From Allacma fusca (lineage: Eukaryota > Arthropoda > Collembola > Symphypleona > Sminthuridae): a DNA stretch of 64,000 nt. The stretch lies in assembly GCA_947179485.1 (NCBI GenBank), contig OX359250.1, positions 22,054,539-22,118,538 of the forward strand, written 5' to 3'. Shown here one piece after another: positions 12,339 through 24,201 of this stretch (its first letter is position 1; each line of letters starts with the position of its first letter). Below the pieces are notes generated by a model, which saw only the letters and a program-made list of their open reading frames with translations, did no database searches and had not been told where the DNA came from. A program made the translations under genes and the position numbers.

Positions 12339-14488
12339 TAGTGCCCCTCATGGGTACAAAAATCCTGTACCTGGACCTGTTCCTGGAACCATATAATGGG
12401 TATTTTAAAATTGTGTACCTTTACCCGGACCTGTACCCGTATTAACAGGTCCACATTTTTTGTACCCGTACCTGATCTCAATTTAAATCATTACACCTGT
12501 ACCTGAAACGTACCTGTACCCAAAAACAACCCAAATACTGGACCCATGGGTACAGGTATCTATCTGGCTGTACCTGGACCTGTACCCAGATCCTTCTTTT
12601 AAGATGCTGAATTTGTTATAACTAATATTCCACACTGTAAGAATCGTTGTAATTAAACTTCACGACTTACATGATATTTCACGGAAACAGTAAATTCGAA
12701 AACCATAAAATTGTGCTGCAAAAATAGTAGAGACCATGTTTAATTACTGGGTGTTTTAATTTAACTACTGTTTTGGTTTCAATGAACAATTGTTCAAAAA
12801 TGATACGAAAAGGATCACGTGTCTGAAAAAATATTTATGAAATAAAATCAGTTTTTAAAAATACGGGATGCCAAAAGTCACCATTTAATGCATTCCACAG
12901 AAACTGCCACCTTTTTTAATTAGCTCTTCTGTAGGCACTCGTTTATGTTCAACGGTCAAGTATTGTAGTACTGTTCAAGTATTAAAAACAATTATTATAT
13001 TAAAATCATCCAACTATTTGCCATTACAACCATTTTATTTTTTAATGATATATTTATTTATACAGCAAAATCTTATTCTATTTTGAATAGGTTGGATTTG
13101 CAAGGGAGCGAAATCCTAAATTAAATTGTATTTGGGACCTTTTTTGTTGACCAATACTGGGTGGTTTTTAATCTGTGTAATCTGTAGTGTAGCAACGCTT
13201 GCTGTCCATACAAATGTGTTACTGAATTTACCTAGTTTTGTAGCAAATTCTTATCCGGTTTGTATAGCATAATATTTTCAATACATTACCCCGGTGAATT
13301 TTGACATTTTCATATTTCCGATACTACTTCCTCCTAACAAAGTTACTTTGTATTTGTGATCTACTCAATATTCCCTTTACATCAAATTTCATTAAAAACT
13401 TGGAATAGCTTGTCAAGAATTGTTTTTCAAATTCCTGTAAAACGAAAGCATAAACATATCTACGAGAATGAAAAGTCTGCGATCCATGGGGCAATATGAA
13501 ATAAAAGAAGGTTGCGCACATGAAAACATTCAAATGGGGTTAAAATTATAAATTTGTGTTGTGTTCAACACAGCACGTGTTGTAGAGTAGGCTGCTTTCT
13601 TGGTTTTACGTTTTCATAAAAGTACATCTACATTTGTACCTATTTGTACCAAAGCTGGGCAAAAAAATTGCGTATCCTAAATCCTACGAACATTTTATAG
13701 TTTACAAAGAGCATACATTTTGCATACATAAATTTGTCCAGAAATTTAATTATACATATATGCAGCATATAAATAAATGTATGCATAAATATATGTACAC
13801 GTGCCTATAAAAGTGTATGTTGAACCTATATAAAAACTAATGAATAACGGCTTCGGCGTGCATAGAGTTACTTAGATAAGTTTAAAATTATTAATTTCTA
13901 GTTTCGTAGGTTACAGTCAGAACGTGTAGAAATCGTTTGCACTGCAGCAGGAAATAACAAATGCAAATACACCAATAGACACAGACCGTGCCAAGAAAAT
14001 ACAGATGGAGCTCGCTGAACACACGGTACATACATACCTAAATCACCCGGTCTTTTATACATACGTACTCGTACAATCAGTATTCATAGCATACATATAT
14101 CATATATTTTTTTAGTAGAAACATGCAACCTACATATATTGCATACAAATATTCGGTAAATGTGCGAACATATAAAAAACTGCGTATATTTATGCCTAAA
14201 TGTAGGATATGTGCCCAGCTTTGATTTGTACCAAATAGAAGTATCTACCTGGAGATCAGGTTCAGGTATTTCAAGCACTCGTACCTGTTCCTGATGGAAT
14301 CGACTCAAATAGGCATTCTTGCATACCCTTTCTCATAGTCGTACCTGTACCCAACTTTGCGGGTACAAATTGTGTGGAGCCAGAAAGCACCCAAAATGTT
14401 TGGGTACAAAATTTATGTACCAATTTGTACCTGGACCTGGACCTGTACCCATATACCCGGGTACCACCTGTACCCATGAGGGGCACTA
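12339..14488. mobile_element. hAT-type element, GTACCTGTACCC family
   Basis: Termini TAGTGCCCCTCATGGGTACA and the exact complement at the right are flanked by perfect CCATCCCC (12331-12338, 14489-14496). GTACCTGTACC / CTGGACCTG words fill 12355-12590 and 14220-14475. The motif resembles that of the GGGTAC family but the tips differ. A smaller hAT is nested at 13650-14223. Confidence 0.88.
13650..14223. mobile_element. Small hAT-type element, nested
   Basis: Termini CAAAGCTGGGCA and TGCCCAGCTTTG are flanked by perfect ATTTGTAC (13642-13649, 14224-14231). The 574-base body is rich in CATACATA/TATATGCA words and has no coding frame. It sits in the right-hand part of the 12339-14488 element. Confidence 0.88.
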
Positions 14489-14633
14489 CCATCCCCTGGT
14501 CCATCTTTCGGTTTTATGGCTAAGGGCCGGGGTAAAAACTCTTTTATGACTGTACCCTGTAAAAACAATTTATTTATCTATTCTAACGTTAGCATTTTCT
14601 TAAAGCGATTTAACATCCATTCTCTGAAAATAA

Positions 14634-15744
14634 TGCCGGTTTTAGACTAGGACGAATCAGAATCAGAATTCGAATCAGAATCGGATTTCGAATTCACCAA
14701 ACACGAAGAGTATAACTGCAAAACCTGATGTCGTAATTCGAATCAGAATAAGAATCAGTTTCAGATTTGTTGCTTCAGATTTTTATCCTTAAAGTCTAAA
14801 TGAACCTCAGAATTCTGACACTTATCAGATTCTTAAAATAATGAAAGAGGTTTAGACTTCCAGAATTCGAATTCTAAATTTTTGAAATACATCCTTGAAA
14901 GCACGAATTACAATACGGGCGGCAACAAAGTAATGTCGGGGTGAGATTCGTTGATTATTGTTGAAGTTTAAAATTTAATGAAAACATCGGTTTAAAAATT
15001 CTACCATGGACTTAATTGAGCTCGTTATGTTTCGCCTTCTATCTCTTAAGAAAAGAGGATATTTATAAAAATAGAAGTAAAAAACCGTAGGTAAAAATGT
15101 ATACCTGTTGTGTTCGGATCCTTTTGAACCGAGTTGGCAACGGCTTTTCAGGCTTCAAGTTTAGCTGCTGTATTTTTAAAAATTTTGCGCTTATTTTTCA
15201 AACAACAATGGTCATTTTTGGATTTCCTCCAATCAATCAAATTCTAATTGCAATGAATGTGTGTTTTAAGACCTTGTAATAATTAAAAATCTGTATGAAC
15301 TGAAACTATGAAAGAGTAGCTGTGAAAGCCGTATGATATGTTCCAAAACACAATGGCAGACAAAGAAAATAAAAATTATGTGCAAAAAATTTTACTCCGA
15401 TCATTGTAATTCAATGATTTACACCGTACTCTATGGGTTTGTCAGAATTCTTAAATCTGAAAAGTTGACTCCGAGCCAACTCTTCAGAATCTTAAGAATT
15501 CCATCATTCTGATTCTGATTCTGAAAACTCTAAAAGGTGAATTCTGATTCTGTTTCGAATTCTGAATCTGATTCCGAATCTTATCAGAAAGTATAAATGC
15601 CTGTATGAATTTAAAAATTTCAGATTCTTAAGATTTTCAGAATTCTGATTCTGATTCGAATTCTGAATCTTAAGTCTAAATGCAAATTCTAACGTGTAAC
15701 CTGAAGCAAACCTGATTCTGATTCGTCCTAGTCTAAATCCGGCA
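14634..15744. mobile_element. TIR element, GAATCAGAAT family, TAA flanks
   Basis: The ends match as inverted repeats over about 30 bases (left TGCCGGTTTTAGACTAGGAC, right its complement with one change) and are flanked by the trinucleotide TAA on both sides. Inside both ends GAATCAGAATTCGAAT-like words are repeated densely in opposite orientation. A 3-bp TAA duplication is the PIF/Harbinger signature rather than hAT; no transposase is present to confirm this. Confidence 0.7.
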
Positions 15745-15859
15745 TAACTACGGAGTATTGCTTATTGGCAAGTACTTCTGCTGTATGTTAATATTAGCAA
15801 CTAATACTTGTCCGAGGAATTGAATTTGTTTCAACAAATTTGTGTCACCAAATAGCATA

Positions 15860-16208
15860 TCATAAAATGATACACAAATCCATTCTAGAATAACTTTCAA
15901 CTGTCATTGCTTCCCGAAGTTTCATGGACATTTTAGATTTCACCTGCGTCCACAATTTATTGATAAAAGCGAATACGCGCTCAGTGACACCGTTGGTTCC
16001 TGAAAGGAAGCAGAACCCTGTTTGTGTTGACAAAAATATTTCTAGCAAGACAATTTTATCAAAAAACAAATGTCGAAAGAATTTTACCTGGAAGCGAAAG
16101 TAAGTACTCAACTAGGACTGTCATATTCTCGCAAGCAGATTCTGCGATGGTTAAATAATTACTTTTAGATGCTTTTTTGTAAGCCATCGTTGAGAGTACA
16201 ATCTCCTC
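15860..16208 (-). pseudogene. hAT transposase C-terminal fragment (intron-containing)
   Basis: Two phase-compatible pieces (about 16088-16208 and 15860-15999) are joined by an 88-base intron with GTAAAA and TTTCAG borders. The joined frame reads a leucine-rich helix ending LLSLP, then GTNGVTERVFAFINKLWT and a short tail. Pattern L-S-x-P-G-T-N then E-R-V-F-x-x-x-N-x-x-W is the hAT C-terminal dimerisation region. Everything upstream (BED finger, DDE catalytic core) is missing: an in-frame TAG lies directly before the first piece. It is a relic of an autonomous hAT, the group that would mobilise the many non-autonomous elements here. Assignment is from motif recognition only. Confidence 0.7.
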
Positions 16209-16513
16209 CTATCTAATTTTATCAGGTCAAATAATAGCAAACGGAGTACTTACAATTAAATTACTCATGATTTTTTAGTAAACTGCCTTCCCAAATAGTA
16301 GCTAGTCTACTAAAAAAGTAGGCATCTGGCAGCTTTAGGAATACTGGTCGAAATAAACTGTTGAGAAATAATGGAACGACATCAAAACTTATTATAGGTC
16401 AGCACGACTATTCGAATGACGAATACACTTGGTTCTATGTTTAATACTTCTGGAATCATGTCGAGTTTTTATCCTAATAGATTAAATTATAAAGCAGAAG
16501 TAGTGTATCAGTC

Positions 16514-17885
16514 TAGGGATATGACAAACGATATAACGAGACGATATTATCGTCCATATCATACATTTTGGAAAAAAAATATCGTACGATATATCGCGTA
16601 ATTTTAAAGCGATATACCGTATGTTTAAGAATATCATTTTTACTGTTTTTTATTCCGGAAATGTCATACTGCAGAGATCTACGTTTTTTGCTGAAAATAA
16701 TTGGCTGCAAAATGTCGGAAATTTTGTCCCAAAACGAAAAGTCGCCAAAACTAAGCGTCATGCCTGTGTTCAATTTCAACTTGCGGCAGGGACGGCATAT
16801 CGGAAAAATACGGATTTAAATGTGGATTCGAATACTTTCTAATTTCGATTTCAATTTCAATTATTTTTTTAAATACTTACAAATTTGAATTCCGATACGG
16901 ATTCCAATATATTTGAATACTTCCTGAATTTGGATTCCGATTAAAATACTTTTCGGATATTCTTACAAAAAATGGGAATTTATTCAAAAGAATAATTTAA
17001 TCGCAAAAATATAAGCAATACATAACACATTAAGTTTTTTCAAGGCAAAATTACCACGCAAATCATTTTTAATAAACTTGAGTACAGAAAACACACACTC
17101 AGCTGAAATTTGAGTAACTCGAAAAGCAAGGAGTGATCCCATAACAATTCTAAAAAATTGGAGTAATTTTTTTTCACATTTAAATTGGTTTCAGTGGAAT
17201 CCATTTTATTATAACTACTTTTCGGATAAGTTCCTTCTAACAGTATTTGTAAATCGATTTGTTTGATAACACATCGTAATTAGAATGTACTTGAGAGCAA
17301 GATTTAAGAAGTGAGAAACTTGATTAACTTATTGTTAATAGTGGTTAACAGTCCTGTAAGACCGAAACTATGCAGCTATCTCATCCTGTTTGCAGGAATT
17401 TTTACAAAAACGGGCTTCAACTCACTGTCCATTAACATGCATACACTTTTCGTTTACCAACCGTTCGGAACTTCGCTTTCAAAAAGCGCTTCCTATGAAG
17501 TTTTTCTCGCACGTGGCAATATAAAACCGAATGAAATCGATACTTTATTGGAATCGGAATTCATAAAAAATATTCGAATACCGATTCGAATACCCTTGTT
17601 TTTATTCGAATCCGATTTTGAATACAAATACCTCTGAGACTATTTTTCCGATTCCAATATCGATTCGGATACCCGAACTTTTTGAATATAATTCCGATTC
17701 GAATTCCGATTCGAATTCGAATTCCCGTCCCTGACTTGCGGGCATGCCAACATTTAAAATAGTGGTGTTTTCGAATTGCATACTGTATCGTTATATCGTT
17801 TTCATGTATATCGTTATCGTGTATTTTAAAGTCAAATATCGGTAATATCGGTATCGCTCAAAAATGAACGATACGCACATCAGTA
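16514..17885. mobile_element. hAT-like element, ATATCGT family, copy 2 (degraded)
   Basis: Left TAGGGATATGACAAACGATA and right GAACGATACGCACATCAGTA are imperfect inverted ends closely matching the element at 29993-32761, including the CGATATAACG and GTATCG fields. No matching 8-bp flank was found, so the copy is probably old. It was interrupted by the CAGGGACGG element at 16787-17733. Confidence 0.65.
16787..17733. mobile_element. hAT-type element, CAGGGACGG tips, TTCGAAT fields
   Basis: Termini CAGGGACGG and CCGTCCCTG are flanked by perfect ACTTGCGG (16779-16786, 17734-17741). Inside, words such as GAATTCCGATTCGAAT are repeated at both ends. There is no transposase frame. It is nested in the ATATCGT-family element. 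Confidence 0.88.
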
Positions 17886-18847
17886 CGTAGCGTAAATAAA
17901 AAGTATAGTACGCATTGTTTATACAAGCACGAGTTCCCCTAATTGTTAGGAGGTTTCGGTTCCGCAGTTCCTGCATGCATACCTATTATGTATACATTTG
18001 AATTTGTACCATTAGGAATCCGCTCCATGAACATTGAATTAATTATGTATTCCAAATGGAAACCCTACCAGAACTTTCACATTTGTGATAAGCTTATGTA
18101 TTTACCTACGTACAGATGGGATCAATAATTTACTTAAAGGAGACAGTTTCTAAACTCCTAATTTTTTGTCCAGCACTTCGAAAAAGTATAATAACCTCAT
18201 AACCGTTCGAAAAGCTTAATTCTCAGAATGAAAGTACCTTCTTTGTCCTTCATAGTGCAATGAAAACTTGTTACTAATTAATTGAACTTTTTGTCCTATA
18301 TAACAGTAGATAAGAGATGAAAATAAATTTTGTAAAAATGTTCTCCTAATTACACAAATCGTTCCAACAATAGAAACTGCAAAGCTGTTGGCAGGTAGGT
18401 GTGGGCGTTTGTACATTCATAACTTGAAGGTAACCGGTAACTGTAGCCATACGTAAGTTTATCTAAACTTATTATCAGTAATATTATGTGCTTACATAAG
18501 TATTGAAAACGTAACGTTAACGTATTAAAATATTAGAAGCACCAGGAGGCACACTCATTACGTACAAAATTCCATGATGTAATGGCCGAACTTTTTGGTA
18601 ACATAAATTGATAAAGGAAAATGAAGACAAATTCTCCTAGGAAAGGATATCGTAGCTCTGTCAAAATGTTTCATACAGTGCACCATACTTGCATGTTTTC
18701 ACAAAACAGTACGTCGTTGTAGTTTTTAATACCAATAAATTTTGATTAACAAACAGGATAAAGAAAACTCAAAGACAATGTACCAAAATTTCAAAAATAT
18801 GATCAAAGGTCACGCAATCTTCATTGTAAATATACGAATCTACGAAA
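17886..18847. other. No gene seen; 3' flank of WDR61
   Basis: No coding frame or terminal repeat recognised. The right part must contain the 3' UTR of the minus-strand WDR61 gene, but I could not identify a clear AATAAA on that strand. Confidence 0.5.
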
Positions 18848-20216
18848 TTACTTCATGATAGTATATATGTTGATGGCCTTGTCTTCTCCTACGGACGCTA
18901 ATTTGTTTTTAGGACCCCAAACAACTGACCAAATTTGATCCGAGTGAGCATCCGGGAAAGTATGAGAGCAAGATTTTGTTTCCAAGTCCCAAATACGAAT
19001 ACTTTTATCCGCGCTACAGGTGGCAAAAGTTTGTCCATCAGCGGAAAAGGCAACTCCTAAAACCCAAGAACTATGACCCGACATTGTACCAACGACTGAG
19101 AAATCTTGCCTGAAAAACAAACGGAATAACTCAATATCAACAAGCAAATCAATACACCCAGATCATAGAGATTTGCCTCTTTTTCAATACTGAACCTTAC
19201 AGAGCGTATATTTTGACATGCTTATCATCCGATGCAGTCAATAATAAACTAGAGTCAGGGGAGAACGCTAGAGCTCGGACAGGCATGGCGTGACCCTCCA
19301 GTGTTTTGAAAAAGTTCCCAGTAGGACCATCTAGTAAAGCTACCAATCCATTAGAACCTCCGCACGCTATCCACCTGTCAACAGTAAATAACCAATTATC
19401 AAAACTAGCAACCTCAAAATTTTCCTTCTCAAAATCCCTCAACAAATTCCAAACATTGCTTACTTTCCATCAGGACTCACAGCCAAACTTAATGCCATCT
19501 TCCCCTTGGTCTCCAGAGACTTCTCCTTTTTCCCCGTTTCAACACTGAACATTTCAATTTTCCCATCCCCATTCCCACTTAGCACATATTGTGAATCCCT
19601 CGTAAACTGCACCGTCCAGCATTCCAGTGGCCCCGAATCTATAGATTTCTTCTTCTCATAAGTTTCTAAATCCCATATACTAATATTTGAGTCTAACGAC
19701 GACGAGGCAAACATCTTCCCACTGGGATCTATAACAGTAGACACGACTCCCAAGGAATGACCCAACAGTGTCTTCTCCAGCGTAATGTTCTGTCCCGAGT
19801 CATCCACTGACCAAACCTGAAAATACAAAAACACTGTATAGTAATTCTGCCCTGAAATTGATCCTCCAACCTTCAGCTCACCCACAGCCACAGCAAGCAT
19901 TTAACCCTCCATTCATTTAACTCCAACCATTCCTAACACACTCAATTCCTTTCCCACTAATTATACCATTACATACTTTGACCGTGTCATCCAAGGCTCC
20001 AGTCACAAGTTTCCCGGGTTCCAGAGGGTTGTCAACATTATGATACCAGTCCGCAGCCCAAATAGCTTCATCATGTGCTACTTCCAATCTCTTCTCTATA
20101 GTATTCTGTACAAAAGTATAATTTAAAATCCCGTCCAATTTCCTCCACAAAAATATATCCCATCTGTCAAATCTGTCATTCGTAAATAATTATCCCACTT
20201 AGTAAGTACTCACCAT
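18848..20216 (-). CDS. Wdr61: WDR61/SKI8 WD40-repeat protein
   Basis: Five coding exons, read leftwards: 20216-20214 (only the ATG, directly before a GTGAGT donor), 20105-19977, 19816-19464, 19374-19201 and 19109-18848. Introns are 89-160 bases with GT-AG ends and matching phases, giving 306 residues; the family is about 305. The protein is a seven-bladed beta-propeller: WD-type motifs include SISWDL-like strand ends, GHSLGVV, GHAMPVRALAFSPD, TASDDKHVKIY and SADKSIRIWD, and the order and spacing follow animal WDR61 throughout. WDR61 is a subunit of both the PAF1 transcription-elongation complex and the cytoplasmic SKI RNA-decay complex. It is divergent from LEO1, another PAF1-complex gene. 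The start is fixed by the family length and the absence of an alternative in-frame ATG in exon 2. Confidence 0.93.
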
Positions 20217-21097
20217 GCCGCTCGATTTTGTACACAACTAAAGTTCTCCAAAACCACACTGAACGCAAAACAGCGTATCACAAAATCACAACCGTCTATT
20301 AAAAGTTTCCAAATCCGACGAATCAAAAACAAATGACCAATATCATATGTAAATTGGACACTAGAAATTAGATTGAACGCAGCACTGGACCAATGTTTTA
20401 ACCCACTGATTTGAAACTTCTGACAAATAGTGAGAAAGCCGGACTTTTATACAGAAAGGAGAACACACATGTAACTATTTATTAACAAAAGTAAAAATCA
20501 CAAGCTTGAGTTTTGCGCTTCAAACTTTCAGCCAGGGAAGAAATCATGCTCATAGTCAGTTCCTCACTTCACTTCTGCTTCTGCAGCTCTTCAAATTCGA
20601 ATGATGAAGCATTCAAAGCTAGTTGCTTGGAGATACGGCTACGTGCTACGTTCCGACGCTTGGATTTCAATGGTTTACTCCGCAGAGCCGGGATTCTTCA
20701 AATAGTTTTGATTTCTTGTGCTGTTTAACTTTAACATTTGTGTTGGACTGTGTTTTGTGGCTTCGTGAACGTGAACGAGAACAAATAAACTGGTGATTCC
20801 CAGATGTTTTTCATTTTTAGTATGCGACCCAACTCTGTGAACGTGAATTATTAATTAACGCATTAAATCTGGCGGATTTAAGTTTAATTGTAAGGAAATA
20901 CCGGTACCGGAAATCAAGGGAAATAACGGGCTGGATCTGGAAGTGTGTATGAAATTATTGTTGCATAAAATTGATAAATATTAAATAAGGACGTGAGGTG
21001 ATTTAAGCATCGGCTGGAGTGAAATAAGTATCTGTTTATTGTGTCTTTGATTCATTAAGTAAATAATTGGTTCAAGTGCTCCGTGGAATTAATTCTA
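20217..21097. promoter_or_regulatory. Shared divergent promoter interval of WDR61 and LEO1
   Basis: The 881 bases between the two start codons must hold both 5' UTRs and both promoters. No TATA box at a convincing distance was seen. The minus-strand ATG lies one codon before its splice donor, so most of exon 1 of WDR61 is 5' UTR inside this interval. No transposon with recognisable ends interrupts it, in contrast to the rest of the window. Co-regulation is inferred from layout, not shown. Confidence 0.55.
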
Positions 21098-23360
21098 ATG
21101 GCACCTATGTTTTCGAACGATGTCGTGGGTGACATGGGAGAGTCGTCTGGGGACGAATCTAGTAAGGGTTTAATTATTTGATTAGTAGTTTTTAATATAA
21201 TGTATTCACATTTTCTGGTTTGGTCTTTAAATTTCTGGATTAAATTGTTGGTGTTGAGAAGAAGGTTTCTAACAATTTAGTCGTAGCTTCCAGGGGTCCA
21301 GCGGCTAAAAGGGAACGACATTGGTAGGCTTGGATGTGTGGTTAAATATGTTGGAGCCTTTTGGTGGTGTTAGGGGCAGTAGGGAAAATATTAGTTGTAT
21401 GTATGGATGAACTAAACGAATGTATTTGTGGAATTTTAGGTCAGAGCTCATCTGGAGAATCTGGAGCTCATTCGCCGGCTAGGTCTCGTTCGGGGTCAAG
21501 ATCTTCAGCCAGGTCAGGATCGCCAGCTTCGCGCCCGTCACGTTCACGTTCCCGGTCTGCTTCCAGCAACGGATCCGCGGCGGGTTCGGGTGTGGAGAAT
21601 CGACCTGATGAAAAAGATGGAGGTGATAGCTCTTCGGGTCATTCTGGGGCAGGCTCTCCAGCGAAGTCGAGGTCCCGCTCTCGCTCGGGCTCAAGATCGT
21701 CTGCTAGGTCAGGTTCGAAGTCGCCAGGATCCCACCATTCAAGATCTAGGTCAAGGTCAAGGTCTAAGTCTAGGTCTAAGTCTAGGTCTAAGTCTAGGTC
21801 GAGATCTCCGTCTGGTAATGAGTCCGCTGCTGGTTCCGGAGACGAACAGAAGGTGAAGAAGGTGGAAAGGAATAGCTCGTCAGAGCGCTCAGCTGCTGCG
21901 TCACCAGTTAGGTCACTATCTGGATCTAGGTCGTCAGCTCGATCAGGTTCGAAGTCACCTGGGTCTAGACGTTCAAGATCTAGATCTCGTTCGCAGTCGG
22001 GGAACGAGTCTGCACATGAGTCAGGAGTGGAGGGGGAGAAGAAAGATGATGCGAAGCCTCCAGACTCATCGCAGCTTTTTGGGGACGCTGACGATATAAG
22101 TGATGACGATCAGGAATCTGATGCAGGATCCAAGAAAGGAGAAGCAGACGAAAAGTCGGATACAGAAAAAGAGGAGAAAAAATCGGATGAAGAGGATGAT
22201 GGAAGGACCGGTCAAGATGATGAGCCAATGGAGGTATTCCATGATTACATATTGTGTATTCTGTAGCTATATCTGTTTTGTTTGCACTACTTAATGTTGA
22301 TAATACTGTTTTTGAAGACTGAAGAACCCTTGCCGGAAACTAGAATTGATGTAGAAATTCCGAAAATCACGACTGATCTAGGCAAAGGAATTCATTTTGT
22401 AAAGTTGCCTAATTTCCTTTCCGTCGAAACTCGTCCGTTTGATCCAAATACTTATGAAGACGAGATAGACGAAGAAGAGACATTGGACGAAGAAGGAAGA
22501 GCAAGGTTGAAGTTAAAAGTTGAAAATACAATTCGGTGGAGGGAACGATTCAATGAGCACAACGTTTTTGTCAAAGAATCGAATGCCCGGTTCGTGAGGT
22601 GGTCGGATGGTTCTCTGAGCCTTCATTTGGGAAGTGAAATATTCAATGTTCACAAACAACCTTTGCAGGTATGTATATCATTATTTTTAATATTTGCGTC
22701 AGTATCTTAACATTTTTGTTCACTTACCACATTTCTGATACATCATAGGGAGACCATAATCATCTGTTCATTCGTCAAGGAACGGGATTGCAGGGACAAG
22801 CAGTGTTTCGTACTAAATTAACATTCCGACCTCATTCAACAGAATCATTTACACATAGGAAGATGACCATGTCTCTTGCAGACCGTTCACAAAAGACGAG
22901 CGGTATAAAGGTATTGTCAATGGTAGGTCATGATCCGGAAGCCCAGCGTTTCCAGATGATCAAAAAGGAAGAGGATAAATTACGAGCGTCCGTTCGACGT
23001 GAAAACAAGCAGCGAAGAGTTCGAGAAAGGGCTACCAGCAGAGGTCTTACTTCTAACTACTTGGAACCTGATAGATATGACAATGACGACTTTTCGGATG
23101 AGGATAATACAATCAGTTTATCTGCTATTAAAAATCGGTACAAAAAGAATGCTAAGTTGCATTCAAATATATACTCGTCGGAGGACGAGGACGAAAATGA
23201 TGACGATGACGGTGTTCGAGTGGGAAAGAAAACTGATAGGCCTAAACGGCTGAAAGAGTCCGATGAAGAAAGTGAAGTAATTGAGGGCGATAACCAGGGC
23301 GACAACGTTTCTCCTGTTAGAAAACAAGAAGCTGCAAATTCAGGATCTAACAGTGACTAA
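21098..23360 (+). CDS. Leo1: LEO1, PAF1-complex subunit
   Basis: Four exons: 21098-21161, 21440-22233, 22318-22668 and 22749-23360, with matching phases and GT-AG introns of 278, 84 and 80 bases; 606 residues. Residues about 22-210 are an arginine-serine tract with serial SRSKSR units, 215-285 are strongly acidic, and about 290-500 form the conserved LEO1 core ([50 protein letters not shown]). The C-terminus is basic then acidic. LEO1 pairs with PAF1 and couples RNA polymerase II elongation to chromatin marks in the nucleus. The first ATG opens the frame and the 21-residue exon 1 ends in acidic/serine sequence typical of the LEO1 N-terminus. The very long RS tract is more SR-like than in textbook LEO1. 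Confidence 0.94.
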
Positions 23361-23521
23361 CTTTTTTACTACATTTAAAAGCCATGATTTTGCTTAGTTC
23401 AGCTTTCTAATTTTTGTGTATTTTAATTAAAGTAATTCATTAGGTGTAAGAGGAGTTAGTTGTTACTTTTTTCTTTTGTAATACCTCACAAACCAATTCA
23501 TGATCCAATTTTATGGAGCGA

Positions 23522-23527
23522 AATAAA
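23522..23527 (+). terminator. Polyadenylation signal of LEO1
   Basis: AATAAA lies 162 bases after the LEO1 stop codon, on the same strand, and is the first canonical hexamer there. Confidence 0.6.
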
Positions 23528-24201
23528 AATTTTGAACCTGTCCTTTTGTAATCTGCGGATTTGAATGTGTCAACAGTTTAATAGTATTGTTTTACTGCCT
23601 ATTATTTCTACACGATCATTACATTTAACTTATTGTAAGGATAATTACTCAACTTAAGCAATACACTTTACACAATACCAGTTATTTGCGCCACATTACC
23701 GGAGACCAAAACTAATTAAAACGTACTGGTTTTAAAGAGACGCTGCGAATTCAATAAGTGGTGGTTCCATTTGTAGTGTAAAAACGTTTTTACCTCGTAT
23801 CGAGCTCTGCCCTATATAAGGTATGCATGAAATCCGAATTAGAAATTCCAACCTTATTAACTATTCTTCTGGAATTCATATTTGCAACTTAGTTCATTTC
23901 ACAGATATTCTTATTCGATTTCTGAATTTCTGATCACTGGCAAATAACAGCTTCGATTAGTAATCTTATTTTATTTCATTCTAAAAACGTGCCTGACGAA
24001 CAGCACAGCTCGAAATGCTTCATTTGCTTGTATTATAAACTGTTGCAAAGTTCTTTGTTACTTATATAATTACTAATTGTATAAACATTCAGTACGTATT
24101 TAGTATTTATACATGCTCCTATTATTTAAATATGTAAAAGTAGATCGAAATGAATGGAACAGCAGACCCGACGGTTGAAGTAGAAGTATGTAAAGCACGA
24201 A
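23528..24201. other. Convergent intergenic space LEO1/PMS1
   Basis: No gene or transposon recognised. It holds the 3' flanks of the converging LEO1 and PMS1-like genes. Confidence 0.5.
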
